In this document: in pieces, positions 43,591 through 54,122 of the stretch
Layout of the letters: the number at the start of each line of letters is the position of its first letter
Numbering within the stretch: position 1 is the first letter of the stretch
NCBI GenBank assembly: GCA_025765615.1
Contig: JAIVFJ010000035.1
Span: forward strand, 1 to 64,000
DNA: 64,000 nucleotides
Direction of reading: 5' to 3'
From: Zopfochytrium polystomum
Taxonomy: Eukaryota > Chytridiomycota > Chytridiomycetes > Chytridiales > Chytridiaceae
Made by a program: the position numbers and the translations under genes
The notes under the pieces: generated by a model
Told to the model about the DNA's origin: nothing
Seen by the model: the letters and a program-made list of their open reading frames with translations, nothing else
The model's database searches: none

Positions 43591-46500
43591 TTTGCAGTCA
43601 ACATTCCACCTCCTGTTACTTCCTTTCCTCTTCTTATTGATAACGGTTGCAATGTTACTACTCTTCGTGATTTCTCCTTCTTTATCCCATCAACCTTCAA
43701 CAACCAAAAATCCAGCATGCGCATCGCAAAGGAAGGCCCAGTTCTCAACTGCGAGGGCTCAGGCGTTGCACGAATTCCTCTTGCAAACAACATCACTCTC
43801 ATTATTGAAGGCGCGCAGTTTGCTCCAGAATGCCCAGTCAACCTTATTGCCGACAGGGACCTCCAGCTATGCGGTTACTATCACTTGGCACGAGACCTCC
43901 AACCAGGTGTTATTCACCGCAGCAGTCATGAAGAAGGTGACCCAGCAGTTCTTCAAATGATCCTTCGGCACGGTCTCCAGTGGTTCCCAACTGCAGCAAA
44001 CCCAACCTTCAATTACAGCACTCAATTTCTCGCCCATTGCGCCAGCAGATATTACAACTTTTTCACGTCAGCAGAACCTGCAGACACACACAGCATTCGT
44101 GCAGCATTTCTCAACAGCAAAAAACCAGACACTCGCCGACTGCACCAACGTCTAGGACACATTCCCTATGCTCGACTTCGCTCCATGAAGGAACGACGAA
44201 CCTGTGCTGACTTTCCAGACATAGACTTAGAACTGCTTGAGGACGAGTGTAAGGCCTGTATTATTGCAAAGCAGACACGTGCCTCTATTCCCCACACAGA
44301 TCCTCCGGACAAGCTACCTGGGGAACACTTGGCGTTTGACCTTGTGGAGGTCAAACCCAAGTTCAGGGGGCAGTATGGCTTTGCCCTCATTGCCATTGAC
44401 TATGTCAGCAATTATATCTGGTCAACCAACCTACGACGGAAGTCTGATGCTTTACCAGAAGCCATCAAAATCATTCAGCAACTCCAGACTGTGCGAGACG
44501 TTCAGGTTAAGTCAGTTAGGTTTGATGGGGGTGAACTTAAGTCAACTGCCTTTGAACGCTTCTGTGCCTCTCGTGGGATACGGGTTGAAGTCAGTCCACC
44601 ACACACACCAGAGCTCAACGGCAAAGCAGAACGTGCAGTTAGGACAGTCATGGATGTAACTCGTTCACTCCTTCAGCATGCTGGCTCACCTTGGTCTTGG
44701 TGGGGTTATGCTATTCGACATGCCGTGGACATCATCAACACACTGCCAGTTCTCAGTCGTGGTTTGCTTTCACCGGTTGAAATGCTACTTGGCTTTCCTC
44801 CCTGCATCAGCCACTTTAGGGTTTTTGGCGCTGGTTGCCTCTACCATGTGACAGCCAAGGAACGCGGCAGCACACACCAGTACAAGAAACTGGCAGAACG
44901 AGCACGACCAGCAATATACATTGGCAATATAGGCCGATCCATTGCCCGGCTCATCGACATCAACACTGGTCGCGTTATCACACATCGCCTCAACGACCTC
45001 ACTATCGCCGAAGACAGCTTTCCCAAACTCAACAAATCAGATGCTGATGATGACAGTTCAGAACTACAGCATCACCACACGCCCTTACTCTCAGCTGACG
45101 AACTTCAGGAAACCAACAGCAACATCAAGGCCCTCCTTCGCGAAGCAAACGTACACATTGAACAGCTACCTGAGCCAGAACCAACACCAGTGGCCCCAGT
45201 GGAATTGGTAAAAAGTGTCACCCCTCAGGTAAGCACAGCGAAAGTGAATCAGATAACGATGTACAGCTCTGGTGTTGGAGGTGACGGCATGATGGGTTGG
45301 ATTCCGTGCTACTGCAATTAACGTCATCTCCAGTGGGCCTTATTGGGAGCACTATAGGCGTGACTGAGGGAGACCGGATCGGGGGGTAGACCGGCAATGT
45401 GAAGCAACCGAAGGCCCACGACAACCGAAGCCCCAGCTCGTAGGCTAGTGTGGCCCAGACCTGTGTCAGAGGAGGTGGAGTCCTGAGCAGGGAGCCCATT
45501 CCGTGAGGAGCACCAACCAGGAGACAGTTATTCTCCTGATGTGCCCAGGCGAGACGCGGGGGGTAGCGTTGAGGGCAAGCTGTGTATGGGGGAGTGGTTG
45601 CCTCACCTCATAGGGTACTGGGGGGAGCCCAGACCAGCATCGTGCGGAAGGCTCACCTGTGCATTTCATCCTTGCTTACTTTTGTGCGTTGGATATCTGA
45701 GACTGTTATAACTAATTCCTCCAAAGTCCCTACAAGATAAAACAATGGCAGACACACCCACTAGGGATGCCTCACAGGCTTCTCCACCTCCAGAACCACC
45801 TCCACCAGAACCACCTCCTCATCACCAACATTCACGTTCACCATCACCTGACAACTCAGCCAAGCGTACGCGTTCTGGGCAAACCTACCTCACAAGCACA
45901 ACATGTCCCGACCCCCAAACTCGTGCAGAAGCCATGTTGGGTAAATGGTCCAAGGAGTGGATTGCAGCAGAGCAGACTGAGATCGATGCCCTTCGCACTT
46001 TAGCAGCCTTTGAAGTTGTGGAACGGCCCACCAACATCAACGTCGTGCAGAACAAATGGGTCTATAAGGTCAAACTTAAACCAGACGGCAGCATTGAGCG
46101 CTTCCGTGCACGGCTTGTGGCTAAGGGCTTCACTCAACGTTATGGCATTGATTTTTGGAATACTCACTCTCCTGTTGTCCGAATCAACAGTCTTCGTTGG
46201 CTCATTGCCATGGCGGCTGCAAACAACTGGCACACTGCTATTGTCGACATCAGCAACGCGTACCTGAACAGCATGCTTGATGTGCCCATTTACATGGAGC
46301 AGCCAGATGGCTACCGCAGTGATGGCAAGGTATGGCTACTGAAGAGAGCTGTTAATGGTATCAAGCAAGCCGGCCGGTGTTGGTACCAAGAACTGATTAG
46401 CCACCTGAAGTCGAATGGATATCAGCAAAGCACAGCAGACCCCTGTATCCTCTTCCGTCAAGTGGATGGAAAAGTCATTTTCATTGCCATCTATGTTGAT

Positions 46501-47445
46501 GATATTTGTTTCTTTGGGGATTCTGGGGAGATCACCTTTGCCATCACACTGCTAAAATCTCGTTACAAGCTCCGCGAAATAGGAACAATCAAAACCATCC
46601 TCAATATGCAACTGGAACACCGCCACAACGGAATCTTCTTGCACCAGAAAGCCTATATCAAGGAATTACTTCAACGCCATGCCAACACTATCAACAATCG
46701 CACTGCAGTAACTGCCCTTCCCAGTAGTCTCAATCTTCACCCACGTGGGATCGACGAAGCAGCTGCAGACCAGAGACTGTACCAGGCAATCCTTGGCGGC
46801 ATCAACTACCTTGCAACACACACGCGGCCAGACCTTGCCCCAGCAGTTTCCTACCTTGGTGCCTTCAGCAAGGACCCTAGCAAGCAACACATGAAGATCC
46901 TTATTCGGGTTCTCGAATATCTCAACAGTACTAGTGAGTATGGTTTATTCTATTCTTGCAACTGCACAGATATAGCCGGTTACTCCGATGCTGCCCATGG
47001 TGTCCACTCAGATGGGAAATCACAGCTTGGCTACTATGTTCTATTTGGAGGAACAGCTATTAGTTGGACATCTGTTCGAAGCAGCACTGTCATGCTGTCA
47101 CCGCAGGAAGCTGAATATGTAGCGGTGTCTGAACTGGGACGAGAACTTAAGGCACTGTCCCAACTCTATTCAGCACTTCAACTTCCGTCTCCCACTCCTC
47201 TTGTCATCTACACTGACAACAGCGGTGTGATCAACCTCAGTTCAAATGATCTTTACACCAATCGGTCAAAGCATATCATGGTAAAGTATCATTATATTCG
47301 AGAACTTGTGAAACAAAAAGTAGTACGGCTTGAGTGGATTGCTGGAGGAGAACAGCCTGCAGACTATATGACGAAATCTCTCTCAGCTGTTCTCAGTGAA
47401 TACCATTTGAGTCGTATTGGCCTTTGTTTCTTCTCTTTCCTCTGA
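43558..47445 (+). CDS. Copia B Pol: protease, integrase, RT, RNase H (intron-containing)
   Basis: Exons about 43558-45228 and 45727-47445, phase 0. The protease has LIDNGCNVTTL, so Asn replaces the Ser/Thr usual after the catalytic Asp. The integrase has an HHCC zinc region (RLHQRLGH ... CKACIIAKQ) and D-D-E core (LAFDLVEVKP, VRFDGGELKS, ELNGKAERA). The RT has IYVDDICFFG; RNase H has GYSDAAHGVHSDG, SPQEAEYVAVSE and YTDNSGVINLSSN. The unspliced message stops at 45321. A Met (MADTPTRDASQ, 45745) near the start of the RT exon could allow separate initiation, but copia A has Ile there, so splicing is the better explanation. Confidence 0.9.
45229..45726 (+). ncRNA. Structured intron between INT and RT (copia B)
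   Basis: 498 bp. 5' site cag|gtaagc, branch-like taactaat (45709-45716), 3' site caaag|tcc, phase 0. It is far longer than the 42-94 bp host introns. The interior is GC-rich and conserved with copia A: ggaggtgacg (45277-45286) pairs with cgtcatctcc (45322-45331), where copia A has a compensated G-C for A-U change. A later hairpin (caggag/ctcctg near 45520-45540) is replaced in A by ccaggg/cccttgg. The blocks gcccattccgt and gcatcgtgc with gaaggctcacctg are shared. Confidence 0.72.
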
Positions 47446-47696
47446 TTCATTTTTTCTATCTGTGAAGTTGTTTTCTTCTTTGTTCTTTTTCATTACTTTG
47501 ACTCATTTTCTTTTACCTCTGAAGTTCAATATGTGCCCCCATCCATTTTTGCTAGTGTGGTCTGTCCTTTCTGTTCTGCCATCCGATGGCCAGTCATACC
47601 TGTTTGTGATTCTTCTTTCTCCGGTGTACGGTTTCCTTAAGTTGACTATGGCTTAAGGTTTTCCTCCGTGCCGGCCTTTGCTCCTGCCCACAGCTT

Positions 47697-47705
47697 AGGG
47701 GGGAG
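47697..47705 (+). promoter_or_regulatory. Copia B polypurine tract
   Basis: aggggggag directly before the 3' LTR, the usual plus-strand primer site. Confidence 0.85.
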
Positions 47706-47944
47706 TGTTAGTTTTGGGTCTTTTGGTGTAAGCAGTGTGCAGGAGCTTTGACCTGATACTGCTCTGCAAGGATGACTTGCAGCATTTTGCAAGTGATGGT
47801 CCTTGTAACAGTTTTGTATAAAGACAAACACAAGACTGACAGAAGCCAAGATCAACCCCCCACCACCACCACCTTCAGTAGTGTACTCCACCCATCACCA
47901 CAGCAGCACAACCCATAGACAATCCAGCCCAACGAAATCTTTCA
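47706..47944 (+). repeat. Copia B 3' LTR
   Basis: 239 bp, same ends as the 5' LTR at 41427. Confidence 0.95.
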
Positions 47945-48253
47945 GTATCCAGTTGTGCCACTGCTCAATTTTCGCTTCAGACCCCGTGACAAGTCTGTTT
48001 TTCTTGTCCCCAACTCGCTACACACACGTTTTTTCTTGTCCTCAAGTCACTACACACGTGTGCAAACTTGGCTACATCACCTATCCACCTATCCACACCC
48101 ATACCTTGACCATCAAGTGTCGTGTCACGCTTGTTGAGTGTCAACTTAAAGACTGCTACTATTCCCTACGAAGGGTTACCACTAAATCAGGGAAATCACT
48201 GTCTTTCAAATTTCTATTCTCCTGCAAAGCTCTCACACATTTTCCTCCCAAGC

Positions 48254-49673
48254 ATGAGCGAGCGTGATCAAATCAAGTATGCTTCCCGTGCATTCCCCAT
48301 CCTCAAAGGCGCAGCAAATTTTGGAGATTGGCTGGACGACCTAATTTCAGAACTATCCAACAAAAGCAATGGTCTCCGCCACTGCGTCGACCCAGACCGA
48401 ATTAACGTATTACACAATGATCAAGTGGACCCCAATGATCCTAATGTCGGCCCAACATGCAGAGTACGCAGGGGGCCCAACCACAGCGAGCATTATGCAT
48501 TTGCACGAGACGGGCGTGAGCCAGTCAAATGGTTCCCAGGGACAGAAGACCAGAACGCATACTGTATCCTTCTCATTCAACGACATGTTGAACCAGAGCT
48601 TCTACCACAGTTCCCCCGACGAGGGCAGATATTTGCCCACACACACTGCTTGGAGAAATTGCGATTGCATGTCGAACAACAGATCAAGGATTAGCAAAGG
48701 AAATTATTGATGATTTCGACATATAAAAATGGAACCTGCAGAATCATCCGAGTCATTTGCAATGCACTTCATTACAGCTTACCACAAAGTAGAAAGCTTT
48801 GCAGGAAGCTCATCAGTGGAAATCCGCAGTCGCATCACACCATTTTCCAAAGTTGTGCGAGTCTTCGTATCTGCCCTGAACAACACGCTAATCGATATGG
48901 GTGTTGCCAATACGTTCATGTTTGCAGGGAATCCTATCACTTCTGTTTCATCATTGACTAAACTAATCACCTTATTTAAATCTACCGCCCGCCAAAATAC
49001 ATATGATGAGAGGCGGGATCGACTTGCAGCACAACAGGAGCGGGACCTGACAACAGCCATTCCAGAAGTCACTACACCAACAGCAAATGTAATTATTCGG
49101 CCAAAAGTACACTATAGTCAACTCCGCGGTCGTGGCAGTTATCATAAACTTCAGCAGTACCAGCCGTATCCTAATATCCGCCCAACAACCTTGCAGTACC
49201 AAAACCCTCAGTCCCAACAGTACACACCGCGCCCATATGGTGGTTTTGGCCGAGGCCGAGGAACATGGCGAGGACTAAGTTCACATGGAACAGCAACAGG
49301 TGGTACCGCAATAGGACGCGGCTCTGGGGGGAGTTGGTACCCTGCACAGCAACAGTCTTTTGGAGTCCAATGTCATGCATGTGGAGGCTATGGTCATGTT
49401 GCTCGACAGTCTGCCAACACATTTCTTCAGCAATTGCAGCAACAGCAACAGAATAGACCACCAGCAAACCCAAATGCGCTCTTACTCCAGCAACCAAACC
49501 CTCCACAACAGCAGATACCTGAAAATCAAGCACTTCTGCTACAGAACGGTGATTGGGATGACCAGCAAAGTGAGCAGTATGCTGCAGAACAGCAATTGTG
49601 GATGGAAACGCAACTCCAATCAGAGACCGAACAAGATGAAAGTCAACAGGATTTTTGGATGGCCCGGGAGTAA
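48254..49673 (+). pseudogene. Copia A Gag, frameshifted
   Basis: Starts MSERDQIKYASRAFPILKG. The first frame ends at 48694, but the homologous text continues in another frame (GEIAIACRTTDQGLAKEII) and shifts again near 48720 to KMEPAESSESFAMHF; copia B is uninterrupted there. The zinc knuckle reads CHACGGYGHVARQS, so the fourth ligand Cys is Ser. A Gln-rich region follows. It ends DFWMARE at TAA 49671-49673. Confidence 0.85.
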
Positions 49674-49680
49674 TCCGGGC
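49649..49680 (+). promoter_or_regulatory. Copia A gag/pol -1 recoding signal
   Basis: T5 run 49652-49656, 5-nt spacer, hairpin gcccgg (49662-49667) / ccgggc (49675-49680) with loop gagtaat containing the gag stop TAA. Confidence 0.58.
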
Positions 49681-52600
49681 ATTTGCAGTTAACGTCCCTT
49701 CCCTTCCAATTTCTTTTCCTGTACTCATCGATAACGGTTGCAATGTCACAACACTTCGAGATTTCTCTCTCTTCATTCCCTATGGTTATACTCAGCAGAA
49801 ATCTAGCATGCGTATCGCCAAAGAAGGACCTATTCTTACTTGTGAAGGATTCGGCACAGCTCTCATACCACTCGCTAACAACATCACACTTATAATTGAA
49901 GGTGCCCAATATGCTCTAGAATGTCCTGTCAACTTGGTCGCTGATCAGGACCTACAACTATGTGGCTTCTTCCATCTTGCACGAGACCTTCAACCTGGTA
50001 CTATTTATCGTAGCAGTCCTGAGGAAGGAGATCCAGCCGTCCTTCAAATGACTCTTAGACATGGTCTCCAATGGTTCCCAACAGCAGCAAACCCCAACTT
50101 CAACTACAGCAAACAATTTATTGCACACTGTGCCAGTAAATTTTACAACCTCTTCAGCTCTGCAGAACCAGTTGATACACTCAGTATACACACAGCCTTT
50201 CTCAACAGCAAAGCTCCAAACACTCAGCGCATGCATGAACGCCTCGGCCATATCCCTTATGCAAGACTACGAGCAATGAAGGAGCGCCGTACATGTGCTG
50301 ACTTTCCTGACATTAAGCTGGACTTACTTGAAGAACCATGTAAGGCCTGCATTATTGCCAAACAGATTCGTGCTGCTATTCCACATACAGATCCTCCAGA
50401 TAAACTACCAGGCGAACATTTAGCCTTTGATCTAGTGGAAGTCAAACCAAAGTTTCGAGGACAATATGGCTTTGCTCTCATTGCCATTGACTATGCAAGT
50501 AATTATCTCTGGTCGACAAACCTTCGGAGAAAGTCAGAAGCACTACCGGAGGCCATTAAGATCATCCAACAATTGGAGACAGTTAGGGATGTTCGTGTAA
50601 AGGGCGTCCTCTTTGATGGTGGGGAACTGAATTCACTTGCTTTTAACCGTTTCTGTGCATCACGTGGCATCCGCGTTGAAGTCAGTCCACCTCATACACC
50701 TGAGCTGAATGGGAAAGCAGAGCGAGCAGTTCGAACAGTCATGGATGTCACACGATCTCTTCTAAGACATGCTGGTTCACCATGGTCATGGTGGGGATAC
50801 GCGATTCGACATGCAGTAGATATCATCAATACACTTCCTGTCCTCAGCTGTGGATTACTATCTCCAGTTGAAACGCTTCTTGGATTCCCTCCATGCATCA
50901 GTCAATTCAGAGTTTTTGGCTCAGGATGTTTGTATCATATCACAGCAAAGGAACGTGGACAAACACATCAGTTTAAAAAGCTTGCAGAATGCGCCCGACC
51001 AGCAATTTACATTGGAAACATTGGTCGTTCCATTGCTCGTTTGATTGACATCAGCACGGGTAGAGTAATCACTCATCGATTGGATGACCTTGTGGTTGCA
51101 GAAGACAGTTTCCCTCGCCTCAGCACCTCAGCAGCAGAGGATATTGCTCAGGACCTCGTTCATCAGCTAACACCACTCCTCAGCAAAGATGAACTTACAT
51201 CAACTGAACAAAACATCACCAACCTCCTTCGTGAAGCCAATGTTCGCGTGGATCAATTCCCAGAACCAGGACCAGCAGCGGTAGCTGAACGACAACCTTC
51301 CACAGAACTAGCACCAAATGAACATGAAGTGGTCCAGGTATGGCAGCGAAAGTGAATCGGATAACGATGTACAGCACGAAGTGTTGGAGGTGGCGGCACG
51401 ACGGGATGGACTCCGTGTTACCGCAATTAACGCCATCTCCAGTGGGCTTTACCTACGAGCACTAAAGCCGGGGGATCAATCGGATGAGTGAGGGCGGCGA
51501 CCGGCTCTGTGACTGCAGGCGCACTCTCAGCTGGGAGTGACGTGGGTGGCGCAACCGAAGGCCCTGGGCCATACCGACCCTGCGGGAGCTAGTGTGGCGT
51601 GGACCCAAGTCAGAAGGGACGGATGCCTGTTTGGGGAGCCCATTCCGTAAGGAACACCACCAGGGGAGATAGGTCCCTTGGCGCCTGACGTTACGCATGG
51701 GGGAAAATGCGGAAGGCGGGCTGTGGAGAGAGGAAGAGAAGGCTCTCTGGCACGGGGTGTCCCGAGCCGCATCGTGCAGAAGGCTCACCTGCCAATGATT
51801 TTCTATTTCCTTTTTCTGCATCCTAATACTCACAAACACCTCTGTCATTTTACTAACACCACCAAAGCATACCCCTGATGACAAAACAATTGCTGAAACA
51901 CCAACTAGAGACCTACCACCTCAAGCGCCACCACCAGAACCACCACCAACAGAGCCTCCACCTACACATGTGCGCAAATCACCGTGCAGCCCTACGCGCA
52001 GCCCATCTCCAAAACATACTCGATCCGGACATCTATATTTAACCAGTGTCAAATGTCCAGACCTGGTAACACGCACTGAGGCCATGAGTGGAAAGTGGTC
52101 CAAAGAGTGGATTGCAGCAGAGCAAACAGAGATTGACGCTCTCAGAATGCTTGCAGCCTTCGAAGTCGTTGATCGACCCAAGAATGTCAATGTCGTGCAG
52201 AACAAATGGGTTTACAAGGTCAAGCTTCGACCGGACGGCAGCATTGAGCGCTTTCGCGCACGACTAGTGGCGAAGGGCTTTACACAGCGTCGTGGCGTTG
52301 ATTTCTGGAACACTCACTCTCCTGTTGTTCGCATCAATAGTCTACGATGGCTCCTTGCTATGACAGCCTCAAACAGTTGGGACACAGCTATGGTCGATAT
52401 TAGCAATGCCTACCTCAACAGCAAACTTGATGTCCCCATCTACATGGAGCAACCAGATGGCTACCGTTCGGATGGCAAGGTCTGGCTTTTGCACAAAGCT
52501 GTCAACGGTATCAAGCAAGCGGGGCGTTGTTGGTACCAGGAACTCATTGGTCGTCTCAAATCTGCCGACTACCAACAAAGCGCAGCAGATCCGTGCATCC

Positions 52601-53592
52601 TCTTCAAGCGCACAAAGGAACGTATTATTTTCATTGCTATCTATGTTGATGATATTTGTTTCTTTGGGCACACAGAGGAAATCACCTCTGCCATCAATTT
52701 GCTAAAATCCTTCTATAAGCTCCGCGAACTAGGTCATATCAAGACCGTACTGAATATGGAAGTTCATCAAACACCAACTGGCATTTACTTGCATCAACGA
52801 GCTTACACCAAAGAGTTACTCCAACGCCATGCAGACCTAGTCAATGGAAAGAAGACAGCAGTAACTGCTCTCCCCAGTCCTCTCACTCTTCAACCTCGAG
52901 AAAATGATGAACCCACAGCAAATCAACAGCTCTACCAAGCAATCCTTGGTGGCATCAACTATTTGGCAACACACACACGACCAGACTTGGCACCAGCAGT
53001 CTCATATCTTGGCGCCTTCAGCAAGGACCCAAGCAAACACCACTTGCAGATCCTCATTCGAGTCCTTCAATATATCAATGGTACACGTGAGTATGGTTTG
53101 CTTTATTCCAACACAGGGTCTGGAATTTTTGGCTACTCGGATGCTGCTCATGGAGTTCATGCTGATGGGAAATCACAACTTGGCTACTTCGTTTTGTTTG
53201 GAAATACCGCTATCAGCTGGGCATCAACTTGCAGTCCTACAGTTATGCTGTCACCTCAGCAAGCAGAATACATTGCAGTCTCAGAACTAGGACGAGAACT
53301 GGAGGCCATCTCACAACAGCACACAGCACTTATGCTCCCATCCCCAACTCCTATTCCAATCTATACTGACAACCAAGGCGTCATCAATTTGAGCTCAAAC
53401 GATCTCCACACTAATAGGTCAAAACATATTCTGGTTAAGTATCACTATATCAGGGAACTGGTTGATCGACAAGTGATTCGACTGGAATGGATTCATGGTG
53501 GCAAGCAACCAGCAGATTATCTTACAAAATCATTACCAGCTGCTTTAGGTGCTTACCATCTTAGTCATATTGGTCTTTGTCGTGTGCCTTAG
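49649..53592 (+). CDS. Copia A Pol: protease, integrase, RT, RNase H (intron-containing)
   Basis: Exons about 49649-51337 and 51869-53592, phase 0, both open. Protease VLIDNGCNVTTL (again Asp-Asn-Gly); integrase zinc region (RMHERLGH ... CKACIIAKQ) and core (LAFDLVEVKP, LFDGGELNS, ELNGKAERA); RT with IYVDDICFFG; RNase H with AAHGVHADGK, SPQQAEYIAVSE and YTDNQGVINLSSN. The unspliced frame stops at 51355, six codons into the intron. Intact pol with broken gag suggests either recent gag decay or help in trans. Confidence 0.88.
51338..51868 (+). ncRNA. Structured intron between INT and RT (copia A)
   Basis: 531 bp, 5' site cag|gtatgg, branch site tactaac, 3' site caaag|cat, phase 0. See the copia B intron for the shared paired blocks. 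Splicing joins ...NEHEVVQ to HTPDDKTIAETPTRD, matching TPQ | SLQDKTMADTPTRD in copia B. Confidence 0.72.
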
Positions 53593-53876
53593 TTTCTGTC
53601 CCCTTTCTTTATTTGTATTGCATTCTCTTTCTCCTTTCTCTTTCTTGCCCTTCTTCTTCTTCTGCATTGCTTCTTATATTCTTGCATTCAAGCTTCTTTG
53701 CTCTCCATCTACAAATTTCATATGGGCATTCTTTTCTTATTGTTCTGCCACCTGGTGGCCAGTCATACCTGTTTATTGCTTTTCCTTAACCAGTGTACGG
53801 TTTCCTTACGTTGCCTATGGCGTAAGGTTTTCCTCCGTGCTGGCCCTTTTGCTCCTGCCCACAGCTTAGGGGGGAG

Positions 53877-54122
53877 TGTTAGATTTTGGGTTTTTGCAGT
53901 AAGCAGTGTGCAGGAGCAACACCTCACACTGTGGTGCATGGGAGCACCAACTGTGATGAGGATTTGGTGCATTTTTTGTCACCTGGTCTTTGTCACAATT
54001 TTGTATAAAGCCAAACAACATACATTGTACAACAGTCTCCCATCTCAGCTTCACCATCACAAGAGAGTAGTCCACCAGAGTAGTTCACCACCATCCAGGA
54101 CCAGCAGCAGCCATTTCTTTCA
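53877..54122 (+). repeat. Copia A 3' LTR
   Basis: 246 bp, preceded by the polypurine tract aggggggag (53868-53876). Ends TTTCTTTCA and abuts the truncated LINE. Confidence 0.93.

Larger units (their letters stand above)
41427..47944 (+). mobile_element. Copia B, complete element
   Basis: Two 239-bp LTRs (41427-41665 and 47706-47944) and the 5-bp target duplication gtatc (41422-41426 and 47945-47949). Gag, protease, integrase, RT and RNase H are all open when the gag/pol shift and the intron are taken into account. It interrupts the leader of copia A and is therefore younger. This is the best candidate for an active element in the window. Confidence 0.95.
40518..54122 (+). mobile_element. Copia A, full length, with copia B nested in its leader
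   Basis: 5' LTR 40518-40763, leader 40764-41426 continued at 47950-48253, gag 48254-49673, pol 49655-53592 with an intron at 51338-51868, polypurine tract 53868-53876, 3' LTR 53877-54122. The right flank is LINE sequence. The left LTR is shared with a partial copy, so the outer target duplication cannot be read. Gag carries frameshifts, so the element is probably not autonomous. Confidence 0.88.

Noticed and set aside
45229..45726. Group I or group II self-splicing intron
   Set aside because: The ends are GT...AG with yeast-like branch sites at spliceosomal distance. I found neither a GUGYG start with a domain V for group II, nor an exon-terminal U and omega-G for group I.
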